DNA of 64,000 nucleotides from positions 1 through 64,000 of the forward strand of contig JBCDKM010000014.1 in the NCBI GenBank assembly GCA_038746605.1, in the 5' to 3' direction. Below the pieces are notes generated by a model, which was not told the origin of the DNA, searched no databases, and saw only the letters and a list, made by a program, of their open reading frames with translations. This document shows, in pieces, positions 17,281 to 26,766 of the stretch (the stretch's first letter is position 1; every line of letters starts with the position of its first letter). Both the position numbers and the translations under genes were made by a program. This stretch comes from Rubricoccus sp038746605 (GTDB lineage Bacteria > Bacteroidota > Rhodothermia > Rhodothermales > Rubricoccaceae).

Positions 17281-17309
17281 GGCATGCCCGGAGGTCACGC
17301 CGGAATGCC
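17281..17309. terminator. Stem-loop after the nuclease gene
   Basis: GGCAT/ATGCC outer stem with inner CCGG/CCGG, 3 nt after the TAG stop at 17277. There is no U-tract, so it may be a processing or weak termination site. Confidence 0.4.
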
Positions 17310-17407
17310 CTGCTCATAACCGAAAGACAACCCGTCCTTCGCGGAGCCTCCGCACGCATTCTCGCATACTCCTGTCGCTCCTTCCCGGCTCTCTCTCCCG
17401 CCCGACG

Positions 17408-19672
17408 TTGGTTCTCTCCTCGGCCTACCTTCGCTCCGCAGGCTGCGCCATCGCGCTCGCCGCCGCCGTGTTTCTCGCCCTCGGCTCCAGCGAAGCCAGC
17501 GCTCAGCCCTTCGAACGCATCTCGACCGACGTAGGCAACGCGGGGCTCTCGCTCACCAACGCGGGCACCCTCGGGCGGCCGAACGTGCGCAACGATCCGT
17601 CCGGGATCCCCTCGTTCGAGTACCCGCTCAACTCCGGCATCGAGCATCTGTTTGAGGCCGGTCTGTGGGTCGGTGCGAGGCGCGCGGACGGCGTCATCTC
17701 TGTGCGGACGGGCGCGATCACATCCACGGGCGGCTACTCACCGGGGGCGCCGGGCTTCGAGTTTGCGCAAGAGTCCCTGTTCTCGCGGCGGTCCTCTCTG
17801 CCCACCTCGCCGTTCTTCTCGCCGCAGGCCGTCAGTCAGCAGGACTTTATCACGACCTACTCGGACACGCTGGCGCTGCTGCCGGGCACCAACACGCCGC
17901 TGCCGGACGTGCAGAACCAGTTGGGCCTGAGCGTGGAGCAGCGGAGCTACGCCTGGAGCTTCCCCTTCACCGAGGCCTTCGTGATCGTCGAGTTCGACAT
18001 CACGAACGTCAGCGACCAGACCATGACCGACGTATGGGTCGGCCTCTGGGATGACCTCGTGGTGCGCAACATCGTCACGACGCTGGAGGGCGGCGGTGCC
18101 TTCTTCAACAAAGGCGCGCGAGGCATCCTCGGCTATCCCCTCTACGAGGCAGGGACTGGTGCTCTCGTGGAGGCCAACCCGGACAGCCAGTACGTCTCCT
18201 ATGCATTCAATGCGGGCGGCAGCGAGGAGAGTCTCAACACCTACGGCTCCATCGCCTTCCTCGGCGCCGAGTGGGACGATCCGGGAGGCGATGGGCGACC
18301 GGCTGCACGGCGCTTTTTCCATCCTGCTGTGGCGGATACCTACGAGGCGCTCGGCCTCCCGGCGCCTCGGCTCAACCCGCGCTTCTGGCTCTTCGGCGGC
18401 AACGACCCGGATCCTGCCCTCGCGCGCCCGTCCGACGACCTCGACCGCTACCAGCGGATGCAGAATCCGTACCCGGACCCGACGGCGTTCTCCTCGCAGG
18501 AGAGCTACGAGAACGCTCGCGACGCCTTCTTGGGAGCGGGTCAGGGACAGGGGCGCATCCAGACCGACGGTCGGATCGCGAGTGGTAACTGGATCGCGCT
18601 GACCTCTGTCGGTCCCTTCGCTGCCCTCGCGCCGGGCGAGAGCGTGACGGCCACCTTCGCGCTCGTCGCCGCGCTCAAACCGGAGGAGTTCCAGACCGTC
18701 CCCGCAGGTCGCGAGGCGGACACCCCTGAGAGCCGCGCCAATCTCCGCACCAACCTCTTCTGGGCCGGCGAGACCTTCGCGGGCGAGGACGCCGACTTCG
18801 ACGGGGAACTGGATCCCGGTGAGGACGCCAACGGAAACGGCCAGTTGGACCGCTACCTCATCCCGGAGCCGCCCGCCTCGCCACAGCTCCGCGTAGAGCT
18901 AGAAGAGGGGCGCGCCGTCCTCTACTGGACCGATTCTGCCGAGGACTCCATCGACCCCGTGACCGGTCGCCAGGATTTCGAGGGCTACCGTGTCTATCGC
19001 TCGGATCCTGGCGATGATCGCGCGGGCAACATCCTCGGCGAGGCCGGAATCATCGCGCAGTATGACCGCGAGGGCAATGACGTGGGGTTCAACAACGGCC
19101 TCGACGATATCCGCCTGGACGCTCCCATTTCCTTCCCGGACGATCCCGCCACGTATGCCTACCGCTTCGAGGCGGATGGACTCCTCGATGGGTGGCAGTA
19201 CGCCTTCGCAGTGACCGCCTTCGACGAGGGGGACACGGTCAGCGGCCTCGAGCCGCTGGAGTCGTCCAAGACGACCAACGCCGTGCGTGTCTTCCCTGGC
19301 ACCAGCCCCAACACCGACGGCGAAGTGGGGGTCTTCCCGAACCCCTACCGGGTGCGCGCCGCGTGGGACGGCGAGTTGGCGACCCAGCGCAAGCTCTACT
19401 TCTACAATCTCCCGGAGCGGGCGCAGATCCGCGTCTACTCCCTCGCGGGCGAGATCGTGATCGAACTGGACCACGATGCCTCGACCGCCACCGACGATCT
19501 CCGCTGGTTCCAGGACTTTAGCACGCCAGACCGCGTCGTTGCGGGCGGCGTTCGCGCCTGGGACCTGCTCTCCGAGAACAACCTCCGCCTCTCCAGCGGG
19601 CTTTACCTCTTCTCCGTCCAGGACCTCGACACCGGCGAGACCCGGACTGGGAAGTTCGTCATCCTCCGATAA
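17408..19672 (+). CDS. Secreted protein with T9SS-like C-terminus and Ca-binding repeat
   Basis: About 754 residues from TTG 17408. There is no in-frame ATG between the previous stop and the signal peptide (IALAAAVFLALGSSEASAQ), so a TTG or CTG start is needed. After a long extracellular region there is DADFDGELDPGEDANGNGQ, an EF-hand/dockerin-like calcium loop pair. An FN3-like domain follows (VLYWTDSAEDSIDP, FEGYRVYRS). The C-terminal FPNPYRVRA and SSGLYLFSVQD segments resemble the T9SS sorting domain. It heads an operon-like run of exported proteins. The specific function is not recognisable. Confidence 0.75.
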   Translation: MVLSSAYLRSAGCAIALAAAVFLALGSSEASAQPFERISTDVGNAGLSLTNAGTLGRPNVRNDPSGIPSFEYPLNSGIEHLFEAGLWVGARRADGVISVRTGAITSTGGYSPGAPGFEFAQESLFSRRSSLPTSPFFSPQAVSQQDFITTYSDTLALLPGTNTPLPDVQNQLGLSVEQRSYAWSFPFTEAFVIVEFDITNVSDQTMTDVWVGLWDDLVVRNIVTTLEGGGAFFNKGARGILGYPLYEAGTGALVEANPDSQYVSYAFNAGGSEESLNTYGSIAFLGAEWDDPGGDGRPAARRFFHPAVADTYEALGLPAPRLNPRFWLFGGNDPDPALARPSDDLDRYQRMQNPYPDPTAFSSQESYENARDAFLGAGQGQGRIQTDGRIASGNWIALTSVGPFAALAPGESVTATFALVAALKPEEFQTVPAGREADTPESRANLRTNLFWAGETFAGEDADFDGELDPGEDANGNGQLDRYLIPEPPASPQLRVELEEGRAVLYWTDSAEDSIDPVTGRQDFEGYRVYRSDPGDDRAGNILGEAGIIAQYDREGNDVGFNNGLDDIRLDAPISFPDDPATYAYRFEADGLLDGWQYAFAVTAFDEGDTVSGLEPLESSKTTNAVRVFPGTSPNTDGEVGVFPNPYRVRAAWDGELATQRKLYFYNLPERAQIRVYSLAGEIVIELDHDASTATDDLRWFQDFSTPDRVVAGGVRAWDLLSENNLRLSSGLYLFSVQDLDTGETRTGKFVILR

Positions 19673-19731
19673 GGCTCCGGCGTCTACTCGCTAGTCGCCG
19701 CGTCTCTCTCCCTCCCCATCCCTCTTTCCCC

Positions 19732-21969
19732 ATGCGCAACGTTACTCTCGCGCTCACCGCGCTGGCGCTGCTCGCCACCACCCCCGAGGTGGTCGCCCAG
19801 TGTACAGGTGTCGCCGGCCAGGATTTCTTCCAGGTCACCGCTCGTGAGATCAATGCGATCCCACAGACTAACATCGACGACCTCAATGCCGAGTCTGCCG
19901 CGGGCACGCTCGATATCGCGCGGATCCAGGAGCTGCTCACCAACGACCTCGAAGGCGAGATCGTGGAGTTCCGGGCCGTCTTCCTCACCGACCCCCTCCT
20001 CTCTGGCCTCGCGAGCCTCAACGCCGAGGGCATCCCTGGCCGTATCCACGTTTTCGCGCGCGACGTCAACGCCGTCACCGAGGGTGTAGAGGGCATGACG
20101 ATCCAGATCGTGGATGGCAGCGGCAGCGGCGACATCCTTGCCTTCGAAAAGGAGGAGGAAGTGATCATCTGCGGCCAGGTGGCCCCCTTCGAGGGTGGCG
20201 GCAAGGCCATGCAGATCTCCCCGGTTTCCATCAACTCCGTCTCCCCGACGGTGACTCCCAGCGCCAACCCGGAGTTCTATGAGCCCACGGTCATCAGCGT
20301 GGACGACATCCACGACGAAGTGAACGGTGAGACCCAGATCGACTGGGACGCCTACTCGGACTTCAACGGCCAGTACGTCCGTTTCGAGGCGGCGACCCTC
20401 GTTCAGGGTGTCAACGACGGCGCCCGTCCGAACCTCCTGTTCTCCTCGAACGTGGATGGCAATCAGCCGCAGATCAACCAGTACGACACGTCCGTCTGCT
20501 ACCGCAACGACCGTGACGAGAGCTACTTCCCGCCTGGTCTCGTCCCGGCCTGCATCGACGATGATTTCGTGGCGCCGGCCACGGGCACGGTCAACGTTCA
20601 GGGCTTCCTCACCTTTCAAGGGGATGACGGCGGCTTCGGCTACTCCGGCCCAGGCTCTGCCAACTTCGTCATCAGTCCCTTCGAGGAAGAAGACTTCCAG
20701 ATTGCCGCTGCCCCGCCGATTGTGACGGTGGACGGCGTGGGCTTTATCCCGAGTCCGTCTGACGATGTGACCGTCTCCGCTGAGGCCGTTGCCAACGACG
20801 GCACCATCACGTCCGTCGAGGCGGCCTACGATTACATCGTGGACGGTATGACGGTCTCCTCCGGCTCCGTGATGCTGATGAACACCTCGGGTGACACCTA
20901 TGAGGGAACGATCCCGGCCGGGCAGAACGGCGCGCTTGTGGTCTACACGATCACCGTGGAAGACTCTGAAGGTGGCTCCACGAGCGTGACCAACGGCTAC
21001 CGCATTCTCGATGGTGCCGTCACGTCCATCGCCCTCGTCCAGGAGACGTTCCCTGGTGGGGACAACAGCCTCCTCTACACGGCCGCCAACGGCGACGGCA
21101 CTGCGGACGACCCGATCCCGTTTGATCTCGACGCCGTCGTGCAGCAGGTTTTCCAGCGCGGTGACTTCTGGTTCGGCTCTCTCCAGGATGACGCTGATCT
21201 CGCGCCGTGGACCGGTACCTGGGTGTTCTTTGGTCCCGAAGAGCCGACCCTCATGGTCGGCGACCGGATCAACATCACCGAGGCGGCCATCAACGAGAGC
21301 TTCGACGTGACGCAGCTCCAAGACCTCACGTTCACAGTCTCCAGCTCCGGTGCGCCGTATGACTACAAGGTGGTTCCCACGGGCGTGCTCAATGACCCGA
21401 CGACGGCAGAGGCTCATGAGGGCATGCTCCTCCGCTTCGAGAACGTGACCATCACAGACAACGACACCGGCTTCGGTGAGTGGGCGTTCTCTTCCACCGG
21501 CAACGCTGCCGATGCGCAGGAGGCCGACGATTGGGCCGATGCGTTCGACGAGTTCGACCCGGCACTCTTCTTCGCCAACGGCGAGGTCCGCGAGTTCATC
21601 CAGGGCCTCTGGTGGTTCTCGTTCGGTGAGTACAAGCTGGCCCCGATCCTCCTGGAGGACATCGGAGACATCGGCACGGTAGCGGTCGAGACCGGAATCG
21701 AGGGGCGCACGATCCGCATCGTCGGTACGGCGCCGAACCCGACCAGCGCGACGGCCCAGGTGGCCTTCGAGTTGGATGCCCCGGGTGCCGCCGCGCTCCG
21801 CGTCTTCGACATGACCGGCCGTGAGGTCTCCGTCCTCGCCGAGGGCGACTTCGCCGCAGGTCCGCACGCCGCTGCGTTCCGCGCCGATGCTCTCGCGCCG
21901 GGCGTCTACGTCGTCCGCCTGGAGGCGAACGGCGAGATCGCGACGGCCCGCCTCGCGGTTGTCCGCTAA
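19732..21969 (+). CDS. Secreted protein with type A T9SS sorting domain
   Basis: 745 residues, signal peptide ending EVVAQ. The body has repeated OB-like or Ig-like beta domains (VEFRAVFLTDP; GQYVRFEAATLV; LLRFENVTITDND), which are often seen in surface nucleases and adhesins, but no catalytic motif can be assigned. The C-terminus is a clear T9SS type A domain: GTAPNPTSATAQVAFEL, LRVFDMTGREV and LAPGVYVVRLEA. It is very acidic, like the rest of this locus. It follows the previous gene by 59 nt. Confidence 0.8.
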   Translation: MRNVTLALTALALLATTPEVVAQCTGVAGQDFFQVTAREINAIPQTNIDDLNAESAAGTLDIARIQELLTNDLEGEIVEFRAVFLTDPLLSGLASLNAEGIPGRIHVFARDVNAVTEGVEGMTIQIVDGSGSGDILAFEKEEEVIICGQVAPFEGGGKAMQISPVSINSVSPTVTPSANPEFYEPTVISVDDIHDEVNGETQIDWDAYSDFNGQYVRFEAATLVQGVNDGARPNLLFSSNVDGNQPQINQYDTSVCYRNDRDESYFPPGLVPACIDDDFVAPATGTVNVQGFLTFQGDDGGFGYSGPGSANFVISPFEEEDFQIAAAPPIVTVDGVGFIPSPSDDVTVSAEAVANDGTITSVEAAYDYIVDGMTVSSGSVMLMNTSGDTYEGTIPAGQNGALVVYTITVEDSEGGSTSVTNGYRILDGAVTSIALVQETFPGGDNSLLYTAANGDGTADDPIPFDLDAVVQQVFQRGDFWFGSLQDDADLAPWTGTWVFFGPEEPTLMVGDRINITEAAINESFDVTQLQDLTFTVSSSGAPYDYKVVPTGVLNDPTTAEAHEGMLLRFENVTITDNDTGFGEWAFSSTGNAADAQEADDWADAFDEFDPALFFANGEVREFIQGLWWFSFGEYKLAPILLEDIGDIGTVAVETGIEGRTIRIVGTAPNPTSATAQVAFELDAPGAAALRVFDMTGREVSVLAEGDFAAGPHAAAFRADALAPGVYVVRLEANGEIATARLAVVR

Positions 21970-21990
21970 GCATCTGCGATTGACCCCGAT

Positions 21991-22030
21991 CCCCGGCCTG
22001 GCATGCCCCCGCGGTGTGCCGAGGCCGGGG
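21991..22030. terminator. Strong intergenic stem-loop
   Basis: CCCCGGCCT (21991-21999) pairs with AGGCCGGGG (22022-22030), extended inside by GGCA/TGCC. It lies between the T9SS cargo gene and the next lipoprotein gene. No U-tract, so it may be partial terminator or mRNA-stability hairpin within the operon. Confidence 0.5.
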
Positions 22031-22059
22031 AGCCGGGATGTGCTTCTTCTCTCCCCCGC

Positions 22060-23727
22060 ATGACCCGACGCTCCCTCGCCCGCCGCGCTCCCCTCGTAGC
22101 GCTCTCGCTGGCCCTCGCCGCTAGCGCCGCTGCTGCCCTCTCTGGCTGCGACGCAGGCTTCGACGGCTCGCCGACAGACAACGCCGCGCCCGAGACTGAG
22201 CTCGCCGTTCGCTCCGCGGACCTTCGCGAGGACCTCGGCGACCGCCGCCTCGTCTCCACCGTAGACGTAGCCTGGAGCGGAACCGATGCCGACGGCGTCG
22301 TGCTCGCCTACGAGGTGCGGGCCTATGCCGTGGGCGCTGGCCTCCCCGAGCCTGGCCCCGAGGCGGGCTGGAGCCGCACCACCCGCCGAGACTCCGTCAT
22401 CCTCCTGCCCATCCCCCTCGGCTTCGACGCCGCTGACGTGGCCGTCCAGGTCCGCGCCGTGGATGACGAGGACGCCGTGGACCCCACGCCCGCCCAGACC
22501 ATCTTCCCGATTCGGAACTCGGATCCGACCTTCCGCCTCGTGGACGCAGAGACCCCGGCGGATTCGACCTGGCCCGTCATCTCGTTCTCGTTCAGCGCCG
22601 CTGACCCGGATGGGGAGTCCAACCTCGCGGGCATCGAGTTGGCCCTCAACGACACCACCGCAGGATTTATCCGCATCGATCCCACGACGACGTTCCTTAC
22701 GCTCGTCGCCGAGGATCCAGGTGCGACGGTCACGGACGCTCGCCTTTTCCTGGGGCGCGGCTTCTCGAACTCTGGCGTCACGCTCCCTGGCCTCTCGCTT
22801 GAGGCGGAAAACGTGCTGTTCCTCCGCTCCCTAGATCAGGCAGGCGCGACGAGCCGTACGGTTCGCTACCCCGCTCTCGACGAGGACGGCAACCCCGATG
22901 GCAGTTTCTACATCCAGCGCGTGACGAGCAACGTGCTGCTGGTCAACGACTTCCGTGCTTCCGGGGTGGAGGCCGTGATGGACATCTCGCGCGAGGCCCT
23001 CGCGACGCATGGCACAGCCACCTACGACGAGTGGGACCTCTCGCAGACGCCACAGAATGCCGCCAATCCGGCCTTCTCCGATGCTCTCCCAGCGACGCAG
23101 GACCCGACGCTTCGTGAGACCCTCGCGCTCTGGGACCGCATCTACTGGGTGACGAACGCCGTCACGAACAGCGCCTCGGGCAACAACTTCCCCCGCTCCG
23201 CGCCAGTCCTCGACCGGTTCTTCGAAGGCGGAGGTCGCCTGCTGCTGCACACCCCCATCACGCTACCGCTCACAGCGGAACAAGGGGAGGGAAATCCTGC
23301 CATCGATGTGCTCCCATTGAGTGGCCTCGTCAACACCGAAGGAATCCGGTCGCTTCGCGCGGGTCGGGATGGGCCCGAGGCCGTCCGTCCCGCTGCTGAG
23401 GTGCCAGGCACGGGCCGCACGCTGCCTGAGTTGCAGACTTCCGGGGAGGTCCGCCTCTACCCCTACAACGCCCGCCCAGACGACATCATCCTCTACGAGA
23501 TCTCGCTCTACGCCGGGACCAACACGAGTGCCACTTGGGAGGGCAGCGAGGTCGTCGCGACCATCCGTGCCGACCGCCGTGTAGCTCTCTTCGCCCTGCC
23601 CGTCGTCAACGGGAGCGCGCTCAACTTCGTCCCCGCCGACGGCCAGACCGAGGGCGTCGCCGACGCGCTCGCCGTCCTCCTCGACGGTCTCGACTTCCCG
23701 ACCTCCGCGTCCCTCGCCCGCCGCTAA
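22060..23727 (+). CDS. Surface lipoprotein with Ig-like and amidotransferase-like domains
   Basis: 555 residues from ATG 22060. Lipobox LSGC follows a hydrophobic signal. The N-terminal part has one or two FN3/Ig-like domains (VDVAWSGTDADGVVLAYEVR). The C-terminal part reads VLLVNDF ... IYWVTNAVTNS ... VLDRFFEGGGRLLLHTP, the strand-loop pattern of class I glutamine amidotransferase-like or ThuA-like folds. A catalytic Cys is not visible, so it may be a binding domain. It is followed after 2 nt by the TonB receptor gene and is probably its partner lipoprotein. Confidence 0.7.
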   Translation: MTRRSLARRAPLVALSLALAASAAAALSGCDAGFDGSPTDNAAPETELAVRSADLREDLGDRRLVSTVDVAWSGTDADGVVLAYEVRAYAVGAGLPEPGPEAGWSRTTRRDSVILLPIPLGFDAADVAVQVRAVDDEDAVDPTPAQTIFPIRNSDPTFRLVDAETPADSTWPVISFSFSAADPDGESNLAGIELALNDTTAGFIRIDPTTTFLTLVAEDPGATVTDARLFLGRGFSNSGVTLPGLSLEAENVLFLRSLDQAGATSRTVRYPALDEDGNPDGSFYIQRVTSNVLLVNDFRASGVEAVMDISREALATHGTATYDEWDLSQTPQNAANPAFSDALPATQDPTLRETLALWDRIYWVTNAVTNSASGNNFPRSAPVLDRFFEGGGRLLLHTPITLPLTAEQGEGNPAIDVLPLSGLVNTEGIRSLRAGRDGPEAVRPAAEVPGTGRTLPELQTSGEVRLYPYNARPDDIILYEISLYAGTNTSATWEGSEVVATIRADRRVALFALPVVNGSALNFVPADGQTEGVADALAVLLDGLDFPTSASLARR

Positions 23728-23729
23728 CG

Positions 23730-26711
23730 ATGCGATCCCGACTTTCCGCCTCGCTTGCCCTCGGCCTCCTCAGCCTCGGCCTCCTCGCGGGCACCGCCAG
23801 CGCGCAGGGGACCCTCGCGGGCACCATCACGGACGCTAGCAACGGCGAGACCCTCGTCGGCGTCAACGTGCTCGTCATCGGTACCACGCGTGGCGACGCG
23901 ACAGACCTCGACGGCCAGTACTCCATCCCCGACATCCGCGCGGGCGATTACACCATCCGCGTCAGCTACATCGGCTACCAGACGCTGCAGTTCACGGGGA
24001 TCGCCATCGCCAACGGCGAGACGACCACTCTCGACGTGGAGATGAGCGAGGCGTCGCTCGGCACCGACGAGGAGGTCGTCGTCGTCGGAGAGCGCCCCCT
24101 CATCGACGTGGAGCAGGGGCAGAGCGCCTACTTCGTGAGCGAGGAAGAGATCGCGGCGCGCCCCGTGCGCGATGTGCAGGACGTGGTCAGCAACCAGGCA
24201 GGTGTCTTCCAGGACCCGACCGGTCTCTACATCCGAGGCGGGCGTGCCAACGAAACAGGCTTCGTGGTGGACGGTGTCAACGCGAAGGACCCGCTGGCGG
24301 GCACTGGCTTTGGCCTGGACCTCGGAGCGAATGCGCTCGGCGAGGTGGAGGTCAACACGACCGGCGCCGACGCGAGCGTGGGCGAGTCCACCTCGGGGGT
24401 GATCTCGGTCCGCACGCGCCAGGGCGGCGATGAGTTCGAGGTCGGCCTCTCGGTTCAGGGCGACAACCTCGGCTTCAACGACGACTGGAACAGCACGTTC
24501 AACGAGCAGAACCTGGAGCTTTCCGTCGGCGGCCCGGTGATCCCGAAGGCGCTACGGTTCTTCGTGTCCGGTCAGGCCAACTTCTCCGACGGGTTCCAGG
24601 GCTTCGTTCCAGACCAGCTAGAGTCCAGCATCGTCCAGGATGACTTCTGGGCGCCGAGCCGGGGCAACCGGTGGAACGGCATCGCGAGGCTAGACCTCGT
24701 CCCGCGCTCCGGGATGAAGCTGACGGGCGCGTACAACCGCTCCCTCGCGATCAACCAGGACACTCGGATGCTCCAGGTGACCGGCAACGACGCCATCGTG
24801 GCGCCGGGCTTCCAGTACGCCTTCGCGGAGCAGCCGGACCTCGCGAACACCTACACGCAGAACTCCAACCTCGCCTACCTCCTCTGGGTGCACTCCCCGA
24901 CGCCGCAGAGTATCTACGAGGTGCAGGTCTCGCGGCTCTTTACCCAGCTTCGCGCCGATGCCAATGGCCGCGACTGGCGTCCCGAGCAGGTGGATTCCGA
25001 GTTGGACCCCTCGTCCATCCCAGGCTTCCCAGGAGTCATCTTCGGCGACCCGGACCTGACGGACATCCCGGCGGACTCTGCACTCTTCGTCCTGCCAGGG
25101 CCAGGGTTCTTCAACAACGGCGGCGTCGCCACGGACTGGCACGACCACTTCGCGGAGCAGGTCACGGCTCGTGCGGAGTACACCCGGTTCTCCTCTAACG
25201 AGGCGTACGACTTCACCATCGGCGGTGAGGGGATCCTGAACGACTACCAGTGGATCGACATCGTGCGGCCCTGGGTGGGCGCGCCGATCCTGCTACCCGA
25301 CGGGACCGTCTCGCAGTCCAACCGACTGGGGCAGAGCGCAGACATCTGGCGCGTGAAGCCCCGGCGGGGCGCGCTCTACACCACGCACCGGATCCGCTAC
25401 CGGGGTCTTATCGCCAACCTCGGCGCCCGCTTCGAGAGCTGGGCCGCGGGCTCCTACATCGATGACCTCGTCGAGGCGGAGGCCTTCACCATCCCGACGA
25501 CCCTCCGCGAAGCCTATCTAGATGAGACGACCAGCATCGCGGGGCTCCGCTGGAAAGGCCGTCTCCTGCCCAAGCTGAGCGTCAGCTTCCCGGTCCGCGA
25601 GAATCAGGTGCTGTTCTTCAGCTACGGCCACTCGATGCGCCAGCCGCACCCGACGTTCGTCTACGCCAACCTGGATCCCTTCTATCAGGACCGTTCCTTC
25701 TTCTCGGATCTTGGCAACCCCAACCTCAATCCCGAGGTGGACGTGGCCTATGAGCTCGGCCTTCGCAACCAGCTCACGGCCAACGACGCGCTCTCTGTCA
25801 CGGCCTTCTGGCGCGATAAGTACGACTTCATCACGGTCGCCCGCGCAGAGATCACGGACCCGACCGGCCGCGAGACGAACCGCGCCCTCCGTGTCAACGG
25901 CGACTTCGCGCGTGTCCGAGGCATTGAGGCGAGCTACATCAAGCGCATCGGGAGCTGGTTCAATGGCAACATCAACGCCAGCTACTCCCGCGCGACGGGC
26001 CTCTCGTCCACCAACAACGACGCCCTGCAGGATCTCATCCAGACCGGCAACACAGACAACACGTTCGAGACGCCGCTCGCCTGGGACCGCCCCATCGACA
26101 TCAAGGCTGCGGTCACACTCTCGCACGATGCCGATGAGCCCTGGCTTGGGATCCCCGGCCTCAACCGTGTGCGGCTCTTCGTGCAGTCCGTCTACCGGAG
26201 CGGGCAGCGCTACACGCCCGTCGAGTTCGTCGGGAACGAGCGCAATCCGTTCACCGGCGAGCGCGACTGGCGCCCGATCTACGAGACCGCAGATGATCCC
26301 GCCCTTCGCTTCTCCGAGAGCGGCAGACCGTGGTGGTGGTTCGACCTTCGCGCCGAGCGCCGCTTTGGCGTCGGGGCCAGCGACCTCGTGTTCACGATGG
26401 AGGTCAAGAACCTCTTCGACCAGAACAACAGCGTGATCGTCAACCCGGTCACGGGACAGGCCTACCCGGAGTTCGATGTCACGCAGCCCGATCCGGCTCT
26501 CGCCGAGACCGACCCCGAGGCGTTCGCCGTCGCGCTAGAGGCCTACAACGACTACATCCGAAGCCTTCGCGGCAACACGGACTTTGACGTGACGAACTCG
26601 CTGCGCGACCCCCGCTACGAGGACCCCGAGACGAGCGGACTCCCGCCGTTTAATCCCGCCCGTTTCCTCCCGCCCCGGCACATCGTGTTCGGGCTGAGCT
26701 ACCGATTCTAG
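23730..26711 (+). CDS. TonB-dependent receptor with carboxypeptidase-like N-terminal domain
   Basis: 993 residues from ATG 23730, signal peptide ending ASAQ. Residues about 24-105 are a CarboxypepD_reg-like domain (GTLAGTITDASNGETLVGVN, LDGQYSIPDIRAGDY, YIGYQT). The plug follows (RDVQDVVSNQAGV, LYIRGGRANETGFVVDGVN), then a 22-strand barrel ending FGLSYRF. It is a SusC-like arrangement and takes up a ligand across the outer membrane using TonB energy. No SusD homologue is seen. Neighbouring lipoproteins and PorV/PorQ suggest a surface complex. The ligand is unknown. Confidence 0.9.
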   Translation: MRSRLSASLALGLLSLGLLAGTASAQGTLAGTITDASNGETLVGVNVLVIGTTRGDATDLDGQYSIPDIRAGDYTIRVSYIGYQTLQFTGIAIANGETTTLDVEMSEASLGTDEEVVVVGERPLIDVEQGQSAYFVSEEEIAARPVRDVQDVVSNQAGVFQDPTGLYIRGGRANETGFVVDGVNAKDPLAGTGFGLDLGANALGEVEVNTTGADASVGESTSGVISVRTRQGGDEFEVGLSVQGDNLGFNDDWNSTFNEQNLELSVGGPVIPKALRFFVSGQANFSDGFQGFVPDQLESSIVQDDFWAPSRGNRWNGIARLDLVPRSGMKLTGAYNRSLAINQDTRMLQVTGNDAIVAPGFQYAFAEQPDLANTYTQNSNLAYLLWVHSPTPQSIYEVQVSRLFTQLRADANGRDWRPEQVDSELDPSSIPGFPGVIFGDPDLTDIPADSALFVLPGPGFFNNGGVATDWHDHFAEQVTARAEYTRFSSNEAYDFTIGGEGILNDYQWIDIVRPWVGAPILLPDGTVSQSNRLGQSADIWRVKPRRGALYTTHRIRYRGLIANLGARFESWAAGSYIDDLVEAEAFTIPTTLREAYLDETTSIAGLRWKGRLLPKLSVSFPVRENQVLFFSYGHSMRQPHPTFVYANLDPFYQDRSFFSDLGNPNLNPEVDVAYELGLRNQLTANDALSVTAFWRDKYDFITVARAEITDPTGRETNRALRVNGDFARVRGIEASYIKRIGSWFNGNINASYSRATGLSSTNNDALQDLIQTGNTDNTFETPLAWDRPIDIKAAVTLSHDADEPWLGIPGLNRVRLFVQSVYRSGQRYTPVEFVGNERNPFTGERDWRPIYETADDPALRFSESGRPWWWFDLRAERRFGVGASDLVFTMEVKNLFDQNNSVIVNPVTGQAYPEFDVTQPDPALAETDPEAFAVALEAYNDYIRSLRGNTDFDVTNSLRDPRYEDPETSGLPPFNPARFLPPRHIVFGLSYRF

Positions 26712-26727
26712 AGAGGGACGAGGGACC

Positions 26728-26740
26728 GGTACGACGTACC
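26728..26740. other. Short hairpin GGTAC-GAC-GTACC
   Basis: Spacer between the TonB receptor and porV-like genes. It shares GGTACGA and GTACC with the larger hairpin in the next spacer (27782-27801), suggesting a related element in both gaps. Confidence 0.4.
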
Positions 26741-26766
26741 TGGCCCTTTCACCCAGCACCCCCCAC

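Noticed and set aside
19684..21867. A 727-codon minus-strand frame opposite the T9SS cargo gene
   Set aside because: Shadow of a real plus-strand gene with signal peptide and sorting domain; no motif in the antisense frame.
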